From: Mixia osmundae IAM 14324
Lineage: Eukaryota > Basidiomycota > Mixiomycetes > Mixiales > Mixiaceae
Assembly (NCBI RefSeq): GCF_000708205.1
Contig: NW_014575560.1
Span: 1,121,113 to 1,185,112 of the forward strand
DNA length: 64,000 nucleotides
Direction: 5' to 3'
Positions 22,296 to 33,124 of the stretch are shown here, one piece after another (the first letter of the stretch is position 1; every line of letters starts with the position of its first letter). The notes beneath the pieces are model-generated. The model was given only the letters and a program-made list of their open reading frames with translations. It ran no database searches and was not told where the DNA came from. Position numbers and translations under genes: made by a program.

Positions 22296-25200
22296 ATGGC
22301 TCCGTCCAAGGGCAGGAAAGACAGGCTAGCAGTGCCCAAGCAGCCAGTCGACGAGCTGGACTATCAGAACGAACGGCTCCTTGATGGAGCACTACACGAC
22401 TTGACGGTCCATGAACGCATCGTGCAGCTTTGCAAGCAGCTCGGACTAGCAGACAGACTCGAAGCAGCTCGCAAGACCATGTCAGACACCTTCACGCTCC
22501 CCGACGCGTTCTGGCTCGATTGGCTTGCCGACAGACAAGCATTAGCAATGACTGTGCCCGTTGAACCCGAAAATGTCGCTCTCTTGCTCATGCTGTGTCA
22601 ACGAGCTATGCAAGACTACTTGTGTACGTCCTCTTGCTTCTGTACGGCAAGGTCAGCGCTGAGGTACAGAGGCAGCTATACCTATCTCGTCAGTCTATGC
22701 AAAGACAGTCATCGACATCTACAAGCGCGCTCACGGCTCCCAGGCGCTTTCGTCTGATGACGCAGACGCGATGGCAGAGGACACCTTGCCGGGCGATCAA
22801 GCTCTTGCTCAGCATGTCGACGCAGATGTAGCCAGAAGTCATCTAGCAGCATGTGCAAAATCCGCCTGTCGGCATATTACCGGAGGTCAACCAATCTGGC
22901 GTGCCTACGTTGCTTTCGAAGAGGGCCTGCTCAGTCACAAGCGATCTCTTGACCAAACCAGTCGAGTTGCCAACATCTACTTGGAAAGACTCGCGCAGCC
23001 TCATGCGGGTATCGAGGACACCTTTCAGGCCTATTCGACCTTTGTGAGCAACTTCGAGGACCAGGGCCAGTACGAGGACAAGATGGTTGCTGCAAACGCG
23101 ATCGTAAGCGCCGCAAAGACATCGTACAGTCTACGCGAGCGCTACGAGAGCAGGTTGACCCAATTACAGTACACACCAGAAGCGTATACGTCCTACATCG
23201 ACTGGGAGCTCGAAGTCGATGCGCCCGATCTGGCGCTCGTCGAGGGTCTCTTTGAGCGTGCTGTAAACGACAACCCAGCCTCTGTTGACTTGTGGGATCA
23301 GTACCTGCGGCATCTCACTCGTACCTTGCCCACCATCGATCTGGAAGAGATTGACGAGGTCGACACGGATGCTGCTATCTTGGCTCTCGCCAACGCACAA
23401 CAGCAGCTCGTAGCGGTGGCCGAGCGTGCCGTCAAGGCTATACCGGGCGCTGGTCAGCTTTGGGCAACTTATCTGCGGATCTTGGAGAGATGCGATCAGA
23501 GGGAGCAGGTCCAACCGCTTTTCGAGCGAGCAACCGCCATCCGTGCCGTCTTCGATACAGTCGACAGCCTCGTCGACCTCTTCACCGCCAAGACCGACTT
23601 CCATCGCAGAGATTGGGAAGCAGTCGTCGTCGCTCAGACAAAAGAGCCCGATGAGCTATTTCAGGAGCCGGCAGACATTCTCAACCAGGGTATCAACACC
23701 ATCAACAAACGATCCCGCGATGGCGACCCTCAGTGTCGTTTGCAACACTATCTCTCTCGCTTACTGGAACGATTCGGTCAGCCTGATGAAGCAGCCGCAG
23801 TTTGGAAAAGAGCAACGACAAAGCACAGCGATGTCGCTGCAGCTCATATTGCTTACGCCGAGCTCGAAGCAAGGCGCAATAACACCGAAGCAGCAAGAGA
23901 GATCTATGAGCGTGGCGCTGGCAAAAGACTCGACTATCCGGAGTACCTTTTCTCGGCATGGAGGAGTTTCGAGCATCAGCATGGAACGATCGAGACGCTC
24001 GAAAAAGCCAGTCGGACAATCGAGCAGAAGATGAAGGGCGTGAATGCAAGGAGACGGAAAGAGCAAGAACAGCTGTATGCCTCTTATGCTGCTCAAGCGC
24101 CTCAGCCTGCTTCGACCGCTGTCGAAACTGCTGTCGAACCTGCTCAACCCGTTGCTTCGACAAGTGCTGTACCAGCAGCGTCTGCTTCTCCCATGCTGGA
24201 TACGAGGCCTACAGAGAATGGGAGTAGCAAGAGGCGAGCAGAAGATTCGCCCGAAGCTGTTGAGGAAAGCATCGATGAGGAAGGCAAGCGTGCAAAGACT
24301 GCGCATACGCCTGCGCAGGACCTCAAGCGCGACAGGGAGCACACGACCGTTATCGTGTCAGGTCTCCCTATGTCGACGAAGGAACCGGCGATAAGACGGC
24401 TATTCAAGGACTGCGGCGATATTCGAGAGCTTCAAATGCATGCAAAGACCGACGGTGCTGTCGCTTCGATCGAGTTTGTTGCACGCGACTCCATTCTCGC
24501 CGCCCTGACCAAGGATAAACGGAGGGTCGAGGATCAAGAGATATCGGTTGCGCTCGGCTGGCGATCAACGTGCTACGTCACTAACTTCCCCGAGTCAAGC
24601 GAAGACAAAGACATTCGGACGCTATTCGAACCGTACGGTGAGATATTGGCAACGCGATGGCCCAGCAAGAGGTTCAACTCTGCCCGTCGATTTTGCTATA
24701 TCCAATTCGTCAGTCCTGCCTCTGCAGAGTCTGCCCTGGCTCTGCACGGAACGGAACTAGAACCTAAACGCAAGCTGAGCGTCTACATCTCTGATCCAGA
24801 TCGAAAGCGCGCCAGGACAGACGCAGATACGCATCGTCGGGAGATCCTCGTTAGCCAGCTGACACCTTTCGTGAAAGAGTACGATCTACGCAAACTCTTC
24901 ACTCCTTGCGGTGTCGTCACTGCCATTCGCATACAGACCGACGCAAAAGGTCTCTGCCGAGGCGCGGCCTTTGTCGACTTTGAGGATGTGGCGGGCGCAG
25001 CAAAGGCACTCGAGCTCAATAACACTGAGTTCAAGAAGCGTCACATCGCTGTCGTACTTGCAAGTCAGCGTGGTCTGAAGGAGAAGCAACCGGAGAGCGG
25101 TCAGGGTCGCAAAGCTGATGCGACGAGCCGAAGTGTCACTGCTACCGGGCTGCCAGACGGCGTGCTAGAGCCTTTGTTACAGCAAGTCTTTGAGCGATAC

Positions 25201-25613
25201 GGATCTGTCAAATCAGTCACTATTGCAGAAGACGGCAAGACAGCTCAAGTCGAATATGAGAGCGAGGCGGTGTGTGTTCTTCTTGGTTTCAGCAAAGGCG
25301 CGCTGACTTGTACTGCTAGGACGTCGGCAAAGTCCTACTGCTACCGCCGGGCAGCATCACTTACGAAGACGTAGAGCTACCGATTACGCCTGCTGCGCCA
25401 GCACAAAAGGCAGGCAAGCCAACTGCTGCAGTGTCCTTCATGCCTCGCGCAGCTGCAGCACGTGGTCGGGGCAGGGGAAGGGGTGGCATTGGCTTCAAAA
25501 GGAGCGCTGCACCGACGCCGAATGGGGACACGCCCGCGCCTCCCGAGAGCATGCAGACAGATCAGCCCATGTCGGGCATGGGTCAGGACGCGTTCAGAGC
25601 ATTGCTCAAATGA
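22296..25613 (+). CDS. PRP24: U4/U6 snRNP recycling factor, SART3/Prp24-like
   Basis: About 1065 aa from exons 22296-22623, 22694-25269 and 25320-25613. The N-terminal half is HAT repeats (for example WDQYLRHLTRTLP, AHIAYAELEARRNN, LFSAWRSFEHQHG). After a basic linker come four RRM-like domains, at TTVIVSGLPMSTKE, STCYVTNFPESSED, REILVSQLTPFVKE and SVTATGLPDGVLE. A Gly/Arg-rich stretch and a C-terminal GMGQDAFRALLK resemble the LSm-interaction motif of Prp24. HAT repeats plus RRMs plus the terminal motif define SART3-type proteins that reanneal U4 with U6. The first intron (70 nt) has the least certain acceptor. Confidence 0.9.
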
Positions 25614-25634
25614 TACAATGCATCACTTCTCATG

Positions 25635-26207
25635 CTATCTCTTGCCTGCCGCATTGCTACTATCGCCCCCGTCTCCTGACATAGGTCTCGGCGCATCCGG
25701 CGGCGCAGTCAGGTCACCGTCAGAGGCGTAGATCTCCTTTGTCGCGGTCATGAGCTCATGCAATTGTCCAATCTGCTCGCTCGAGAGCTACGACGCCACG
25801 CGATCTGAGCTCTGGCGATGCAGGACGTCTGATGGGCAGCCTACCTTGTCGAGCAATGCATTGTCGAGCGGCTTGCCCTCCCTCATGCCGGGCTGCTGTC
25901 GCTCCAACTCGTCGAGGTAAGTCTTCCATTGGGCGAGAAAGCCGACGATATGAAGCGGGTTGTCCGTCGATCGATGCCGCCTGAACTCATCCTGTGGCCC
26001 TACTGTGAGCCCGTGGGGATAGTGGCCGACATTTCCGCCTACTTTGATGTAGAGGTCGCCCATGAGTCGCATCTCATTGGGTAGTTGCTTTCGGTGAACG
26101 CGCAAGAGCCGTCGGTAGAGCGGCAGAGGCGGAAGAAGCTGCATCGAGACATCTCGAATCGGTCCCGAGCCTACTGATGCTGCTCTTCGGGCGGCTGAGG
26201 GCAGCAT
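25635..26207 (-). CDS. SDHAF3: Succinate dehydrogenase assembly factor 3 (Acn9)
   Basis: 171 aa from exons 25845-26207 and 25635-25787. The LYR-family core is clear: LPLYRRLLRVHRKQLPNEMR, LMGDLYIK, DEFRRHRSTDNPLHIVGFL, and after the intron SSEQIGQLHELMTATKEIY. SDHAF3 acts in the mitochondrial matrix and protects the iron-sulfur subunit of complex II during assembly. The N-terminus (MLPSAARRAASVGSG) is basic and Ser/Ala-rich, as a mitochondrial presequence would be. The tail ends Ser/Pro-rich. Convergent with PRP24, whose stop is 21 bp away. Confidence 0.92.
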
Positions 26208-26852
26208 CTAGGCTTGATGTCGGCGCAGTAATGTCAGTCTGTCCTCACACCGATCGCGCGTCATCAACTGATCATCGATCGCCAGCCCGGCGTCCACGGC
26301 AGTCCGTGAAATCTCAGGCAGGCCGCGCTTTCCCTCCTTTCTTGGCTTTCTGCCTCTGTCGGGTGCCCCTCTGCGGCACTATCGCATCAAATGCCCCAAA
26401 AGCTCATCTTATCTACCTTGATGCTGTGTGAAATGTCGCCCAATGCTCGTGTGCCTTAACAACAGTACGATCTGCCTGGCCAGACTAGCTACAATACGAC
26501 CACTCCACTCTGTCGAGACACAGCGATATCCGGTAGGCCAGCCACAGGCCATCTTGCGCGGCGAATCTGTAATAGTCGGCATCGCTGCTCTGCAATGCCA
26601 CATCTCCTGTCACCTGGCCGAGGGCTCAATGCTCGCTATCGTCTATCAGCCAGATACAATCAGAAGCTTGACGCCGTTCGCCGGCTGGCTCAAGCTATGC
26701 TAGCGCAGACCGACGAGAGAGACTAACACGACGACGGCACCCGATCGACACTCGTTCGTATACGCGTAACATCTGCAAGCAGGCCGTACAACAGCACGGA
26801 TGGGCAGTGATCTACAATGCATAGCGTCGTGATGCGTGAAGCGTGAGGGAAA
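26208..26852. other. Intergenic, no supported gene
   Basis: 645 bp between the SDHAF3 start and the CKS1 stop. The longest frame (92 codons, plus strand, from 26428) has no recognisable feature or codon character. It presumably holds the SDHAF3 promoter and the CKS1 3' end. Confidence 0.6.
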
Positions 26853-27523
26853 TCAGTCGAGCTGCCTTTTGAAAAGCATGATGTGAGGCTCGGGTGCGTG
26901 TCGTAGGTAGTGGAACCATCCCGGACTCTGTCTTATGCCCAATCCGCGCCATTCGTTCTCTTCTGCTAACCTGTCGAGTGGCAGATACTTTGCCAGCTGC
27001 CCAACAATGTCAGTGTTGGTCAGCAAGAAGTTCTAAAGTGTACATGACTGACCTCTTTGGGCAGTATGACGTGGCGATACTCGTACTCATCATCCGAGTA
27101 GCGAGCAGAATAGAAGATGCTGTCACCAAATTTGGCAATGTCGCGTGCGCGTTGCTGCGCAAGGTGAGCGGATCTCGCATTCGGTTGCAGTCCCATGACG
27201 GCGTTGCCCTCTTGCAGCAGCAGTCTAGCTTGAGCGCGTTTGAGTTGACGCTGATACAACTCGATAAAGTTGGCAGGCACGGCTCTGTTGGCGAGCGCGA
27301 TTCTCTTGCGGATCGCTCGCTGCTCGCTGATCGTCTGTTCAGGCGTGCTGCTGGCCACAGGCGGGGGAGGTGCCGGTCGAGTGACGAGGCGTCGCTTGGC
27401 GTTCAAGCTCTGTCGGCAAGCGGCAAGACCGAAGAGTGAGGTCGGTGCCGGCAGGAGGATGGAGATCCAGCCTCGTCTGATGACGGGCGACTCTTGCCTT
27501 GCGTTTGGGCTGACTGTCGCCAT
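26853..27523 (-). CDS. CKS1: Cyclin-dependent kinase regulatory subunit Cks1 with N-terminal extension
   Basis: Two exons (27053-27523, 26853-26996) give 204 aa. The C-terminal ~85 residues are a complete Cks fold: [23 protein letters not shown], then after the intron [31 protein letters not shown]. These include the conserved tryptophan and the HxPEPHILLF-like strand. Cks1 binds CDKs and phosphothreonine to promote multisite phosphorylation. The first ~120 residues are extra: a Pro-rich patch, then charged helices. Fungal Cks proteins are usually about 80-150 aa. The start at 27523 is the second of two close ATGs. Confidence 0.9.
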
Positions 27524-27944
27524 GTGCATATGCGACGGTCAGCAAGATTGATCGCTTCTATATGCTCATGATGACAGACTGACCTTGACCTGCTCAGCTG
27601 GTCGAACAGTAGATGGGCGTCAACAGTCTCGACTCTGGACCAGAGCTCGAGATGCTCTGCGCTCTCGTCACGCTATCCTGGGTCTCGGTCGTCAGATCAT
27701 CTATACAATCATTTTGGCCAGTCGCTGTTTGCGCCACCGTCTCCGCGAAAGTTTTTGGAGGACCAGTGGACTGGCAATATATGCGGTCATCGACAAGACA
27801 AGTGCTTCTTCAAAGTTCGCTGGATCTGGTTTTCTGCGCGATCGCGACGGTTTCGCGACTTTTTTTTTCAGGATTCAAGAAACATTTGACGAGCGTCGTC
27901 GGTTGCCCCTGCCGTCGCTTGGCTTCACTCTCCGCCAACCTGTC
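27524..27944. promoter_or_regulatory. Divergent promoter region between CKS1 and DCP2
   Basis: 421 bp separate the two start codons. It contains a run of nine T residues near 27859 and AT-rich patches but no clear TATA box, and no frame with support. Confidence 0.4.
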
Positions 27945-30744
27945 ATGGCAGGGACAGCGAGCTTGCTGGCGCTTCTGAACGGCGCAGGGCCATCCCAGAG
28001 TATAGCCGTGTCGGATCTCTTCTCTCAACCGCAAGCTGCATCGACGGCGAGTCAGGTCGAGTCTGGCAAATCTAAGCAAGTACACGGAGCTCTCGGGCCC
28101 TCATCCGACCATGAGGGACTCGCTGCGGCGTCCAGTCACTTTGCACAGATGACCCTAGATGACGTGCTTGACGATCTCAGCTCGTGAGTCTAGCTGCCTC
28201 ACGAGCACTGCAAGGTCATGACAGACGACGAGGTACAGACGGTTCATCGTCAATCTGCCGGCAGAGGAGCTGCTATCGGTCGAGCGGATCTGCTTCCAAG
28301 TGGAACAAGCGTCGGTCCACGCTGACTGTACTGAGTCATCAGCTGACGCGAGCGCAGGCATTGGTTCTATGAGGATTTCGTGCGCCCACAGCAACCGGCA
28401 CTGCCGTCTTTCGACTTGCGGCACTTTACAACAGTCCTCTTCCAGGCTTGTCCTCTCCTTGCGTGAGGCTTTGTCATCGATCAGCTGGCACTGGCTAATA
28501 GCCTCCCTGTCCACAGGCAATATGATGCAGAGGAAGCGTACACAAACTTCTTGCGATATCGCAAGCGAGTTCCCGTCTGCGGCTCTATCATGCTCAATCC
28601 GCATTGCGACAAGGTCAGCATGCTTCCCATGCTAAGACGCACGCTCATAGGTATCGCAACAGGTATTGCTCGTCAAAGGATGGACATCTGGCTCCACGTT
28701 TTCATTCCCACGAGGCAAGATCAATCAAGGCGAAAGCGAACGAGACTGTGCCATCCGAGAAGTAGGTCCTCGCAGCTGATTGCACGCTGTCTGACAGCAA
28801 CCGGTAGATTTGGGAAGAGACAGGCTATGATCTGAGGCCGCACATCGACGCGTCCATCGCACCGCATCCGCAGAGTTCTATTGCATGCCCGCCACCGCTA
28901 CCCGAGGGCATCAGAGATAAGGACTACGTCGGTAAGCATGCACGGCATCGTCCCCGGATCGTACTCATCCCTCGGCGCAGAGATAACGATGCAGGAGCAA
29001 CGGATCAGGCTCTATGTCATAGCCGGCATTCCTGAAGATTTTGCATTCGAGACTCGCACGCGCAAAGAGATATCTGTGCGTTTGCATAACAGCACCACAC
29101 GCATTCACTGAGCGTCTTTCAGTCTATCAAATGGTTCGCCTTGACGCAATTGCCGGCATGGTCAGAGGAAACCAAAAAGACAGACAAAAAGTTCTATATG
29201 GTTGCCCCGTTCATCAAGTAGGTGTTTATCATCCTCACAAGAGCCCGGCTGAGCTTTCTGCAAGACCGCTAAAAAGATACCTAAAAGCCCGGAAAGCACC
29301 AAGGAGAAACGAAAAGCCTGCCATCACGATCTTGCAGAAGCCTACGCCGTCCGAAGCTACCTTGCCGATGCCAGCCTTTTCCGACCTCGAAGAAGGCAAC
29401 AGAGCATTGCAGGCCCTCTTCTTTGGCACCAGTGAAGCTTCTCCTGCACTGCTGCGAAGCAAAGACCCTCCACAACGTCAGCCTGTCGCTTTGACAGCCC
29501 ACTCCTCGCCCGCGTCCAATCGTCCAGAACCACCGACCGAGACAGATCTCGAGGACGCCGCCGAGCTTCCAGAGCCAGTCGACTCTGCTTCTGCCAAATG
29601 GCTTGAGCAAGCGACAGCGTACATACACCCTCGCGATGGCTCCGTTGCGGCACCTCAGCCAAGTCTGCCACCGGTCCAAAGAGATGCGCTGCTGCGACTG
29701 CTTGCAGCAGAAGAGCCTCCGCCGTCTGCGCCGGCGTCGGCGATTAAAGTGAACGTAGCGGACTTGTTCAACGGCGCAAACCCTGCCCAAATTTCGTCCA
29801 GTAAGCCGCCAGTCAGAACAGCGAGATTGCCATCACAGTCCTTTGCAACTGAGCAAGAGCGCGATCTCAAGCGGGCGGAGTTGCTTCGAGACCTGGACAT
29901 ACTCATGCCAGTGCCGGCTGAGACAAGTAGATCGGTAGCAAAGCAAGCGCCTATGGCACCATCTGAACCACCGAGGCATCTGAGGCCCGAGACACAACGA
30001 CCGGTTCTCTTCACGCCATCCGCGCCAACTCAGAGTCAGTTAGTATCGCCCGCTCAGCCTGTCATTGGGCTTCCGCCTGCTTACCCTCAGCTGGGTGTCA
30101 TACCGGGACAAAGGCCGCCGCAGAACGGACAGAACGGCTATGTTCCCATCAGGCAGACGAGCAATCCCAATGCACGACAGTTGCCGCCTATCCCTGGCAA
30201 CCAGCTGGCTTGGCAAGTTCCGCCACCTTCGAACCAGATGATAAGCTATGTCAACGGTCTGATGAGACCACTCCCTCATCAGGCGGCCATCCTGCCGCCA
30301 CCGCCGCCACCACAGCAGCAGCAGTCACATCAACAAATACCTCTTAATAAGCAAAAGCCTCCAATGCAGTCACAGCGGCCGCATATGCAAGCCAATCAGG
30401 AGCCTCAATCGTACGCGTTCCAGCGCTCCCCGCAGCATCTGGCCGGGCAGCAGATGTCTCCTCAGCAAGTGTCACCGCAGCCTCGCTCTAACCCGAACGC
30501 ACCGTCGTTGCTTTCACTTCTCAACGCACCCAAACCGGCGCCCGTGCCCGCGCCAACGGCATCTGCCGCTTCAGCGCAAGCTGTCAATGCGAGCGCACTG
30601 CTTTCGCTCTTCGACAGAGCGCCGCCTGGCATATTGGCCGACGCGACGAGACCGGTCTATCCTTCCGGCAGTCCAGCCGTGGCGGCCATGCAAAGCAGTC
30701 GACCTGATCTCCTGAGCATCCTGTCACCTCAGACCAAGTTGTGA
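27945..30744 (+). CDS. DCP2: mRNA-decapping enzyme subunit 2 (Nudix)
   Basis: Nine exons give 801 aa: 27945-28183, 28239-28310, 28358-28462, 28517-28613, 28663-28761, 28808-28931, 28981-29075, 29123-29217, 29265-30744. Box A (RFIVNLPAEELLSVERICFQ, HWFYEDFVRP) precedes the Nudix fold. The Nudix box reads GKINQGESERDCAIREIWEE then TG, fitting GX5EX7REUXEEXGU with the metal-binding glutamates. Box B (WFALTQLPAW, KFYMVAPFIKPLKRYL) follows. The ~490-residue tail is Pro/Gln-rich with short leucine-containing helical motifs (ALLSLFDRAPPG, LLSLLNAPKPAP), like the HLM motifs of fungal Dcp2 that bind Edc3 and Pat1. It hydrolyses the m7G cap in 5'-3' decay. Confidence 0.96.
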
Positions 30745-30771
30745 GAAGGTAGATGCAGTATGTGAGAACAA

Positions 30772-31722
30772 CTATAGCTTTGCAGCGCGACCCATGACTT
30801 TTCTAAATAGACCCCTACGTCTTTGCTCGTGCACGCTCGTTGTGGACGGCGTCTGTGAATCTTGGGCGGCCTTGACGGCGGAAGTGGACTCGGATGATTC
30901 GACGTTGTAGACCTTTGAACGCTCCTGGCTGAGGATACGCTCGACCTTGAGTGCAGAATCGATGTTGCCCTTTATCTTGATGCGACCGGCATTGAAAAGC
31001 TTCTGTGGATTGGCCTGTAGCCAACTGGCCGGTGAGCTCAGTCCATCGGCATGTAGACAGTGATTTGACCTTCCCGGTAGCTAGATCTACGAGGTCCTGA
31101 TCTGAAGTGAAGATGGTCACGTCGGCCTTGACAGGCGGCTTGCCCTTCCCCACGTGACCTTTCTTCTGCAAGCAATAGTCTGCCGCATGAGCGAAGACGG
31201 TCAAGGAGTCGGCAGAAGCTTGCCTTCATATCGGCGAACCATCTGACCTCCTTGCCTTGCTTGTCTGTGATGACAAACTGATAGCAAGTGCCAATCTGAC
31301 GAACGAGTCGCTTCTTGCTGCTTATACGCGCTTCCTTGGTCGTCTGTGGCGGGTTGAGCAGGACAGACATGAGTGCAAACACTTTGGACGAGTCGAAGCC
31401 GGGCTCGCTGAACTTGGGATCCGCTAGCGCTGCCTGTCAAGCAGTCGCGCGCTGGTCAGCATCCTGCAGATGAACGCGATCCTAGCGAATGAAGCCGAGG
31501 TCGAGGAGGAAGCCGATGGACTTGTACAGCTGTGAGACTGCGACGTGGCAGCCTTATCACTGCGCTACTGGGAAGGAACGGTGCTGTGCTGACGACGAGG
31601 GAATGAGCTGCAATGCCACTGACTCTGACAGCTTGCATCTGGGCGGCATCTGCCTTGGCATCGCCCGAGGATGCGAGCGCGTTGCCCTTCTGCTGTGACT
31701 CTTCGGGCCCTGCTGGAATCAT
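30772..31722 (-). CDS. SCP2 sterol-carrier domain protein with peroxisomal C-terminus
   Basis: The conserved part is exons ~31224-31433, 31070-31165 and 30772-31014. The SCP2 fold is visible: EPGFDSSKVFALMSVLLN, EVRWFADMK, GHVGKGKPPVKADVTI, TSDQDLVDLATGK, KLFNAGRIKIKGNIDSA. The chain ends GRAAKL, and AKL is a good type 1 peroxisomal targeting signal. SCP2 domains bind fatty acyl-CoA and sterols. The intron at 31166-31223 starts gcaagc, so it is GC-AG. The 5' part is uncertain: an ATG at 31722 opens a short Gln/Ala-rich frame, but how it splices to the SCP2 domain (through a 104-nt intron or an extra exon around 31500) I cannot settle. Confidence 0.75.
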
Positions 31723-31873
31723 CGCTCGCTCTGCGGGTTGTCGAGGCGAATGCCGATCGGCAGCGAGAGCGCTTCACCTAAAGGGCTCGAGTTCCCCGGA
31801 CACCAGATACGTTGAATGATTGACTTGAATATCGCCCTCGTCCGCCTTGGATGCGACGCTGTCATTCCTGACG

Positions 31874-33087
31874 ATGTCTAACCTTTCTCATTCGGCTTAC
31901 CTGGCTAGCAAATACCTCAGCGGGCCCAAAGCGGATGCCATACTTGCTCGCGAGGGCCTGAACGAAGATGCGACGAAGCGAAAGAAACGCAAGAAACGTC
32001 GACTGGACGATCCTGCTCCCTCGGCGGGCGAGAGCTCGACTGGCTGGATAGTCGACCAAGATGATGGCGACAGCGCTTGGACTGCTCTTCAGCGACAGCA
32101 TGAAGACGATGAGGAGGACAGACAGCATGGTCAGCGCTCACAAATGCGAGTGCAAGGCTGTCGATGCTCACGAATGAATGGACGTACCCGCCCGCAGTGG
32201 TCGAACACAAGACGAGCAAGTACAACTTCAAGCGGATCAAGCCACCCAAGCCTAAGCAAGAGGAAGCCATAGCAGAAGATGAACAGCCTGTCGTCGCTGC
32301 CATCACGCAAGACGATCGCGTCGTGTCCAGAGATGTTGCGCCTCCACCTTCTGCGTTATATAGAGCAGTCGGCGGCATCCAGACGGACGAACAGCTAGCG
32401 GAAGCAGCTGCACGTCGGCGGGCTGTCGAAGAACGCGCAGAGGCGGAAGCACGTGAGGCTGCAAGGCTGGCTGCGCTCGCCGATCCAGACGATGAGACGG
32501 GTGGCACTGTCTACCGCGATAAGAAAGGCAGGAGGATAGATACAAAAGCTGAGCGAGCGGCCGAGCTGAGAGCAAAGAGGGAGAAGGAGGAGAAGGAGAT
32601 GGCCAAGATGGAATGGGGCAAGGGACTCGTACAGCGCGAGGACAAGGAGGCAAAGCGTCGCGAGGAAGAGCGCTTGCTCGCGAAACCCATGGCCAGGTCA
32701 GCTCGACTACTGTCAGGCGTACAGGTCTGAAAATATTGATGATGACAGGTATGCTGACGATCGAGATATGAATGACGAACTCAAGCAACGCGAACGATGG
32801 AATGACCCGGCTGCTCGCTTCCTCACCGTACGCTCCTGTGCCATGTCCACTCATTCCTCGCTGACCTCAGCTGTGAGACGCAGAGCAAGACAGAGACCAG
32901 TCGCAAATCAACGCGACCGCAATACAACGGGCCTGCGCCCGCGCCTAATCGCTTCGGTATCAAGCCTGGCTATCGATGGGACGGCGTCGATCGCGGCAAT
33001 GGCTTCGAGAAGAAGCTGTTGCAGCAAGCCAATCTCAAGAAGACGCAGAACGCGCAGGCATACGCATGGTCGACGTACGACATGTAA
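31874..33087 (+). CDS. BUD13: RES-complex splicing factor Bud13
   Basis: 345 aa from exons 31874-32129, 32198-32696, 32749-32827 and 32884-33087. It starts MSNLSHSAYLASKYLSG, with a Lys-rich KRKKRKKRRL stretch. The conserved C-terminal block is GTVYRDKKGRRID, a long charged helix, RWNDPAARFL, then NRFGIKPGYRWDGVDR and NGFEKK, the signature of Bud13. With Pml1 and Snu17 it forms the pre-mRNA retention and splicing complex on activated spliceosomes. Start, length and end agree with the family. Confidence 0.94.
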
Positions 33088-33124
33088 ACTCGATTGCATT
33101 CAGTAGAGATCACGCGCGAAACGT

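Noticed and set aside
26428-26703. 92-codon plus-strand frame between SDHAF3 and CKS1
   Set aside because: No similarity I recognise, biased to no codon pattern, and it overlaps the likely SDHAF3 promoter.
29281-29790. Minus-strand 169-codon frame over DCP2
   Set aside because: It is the antisense shadow of the Pro-rich DCP2 tail and has no recognisable feature.
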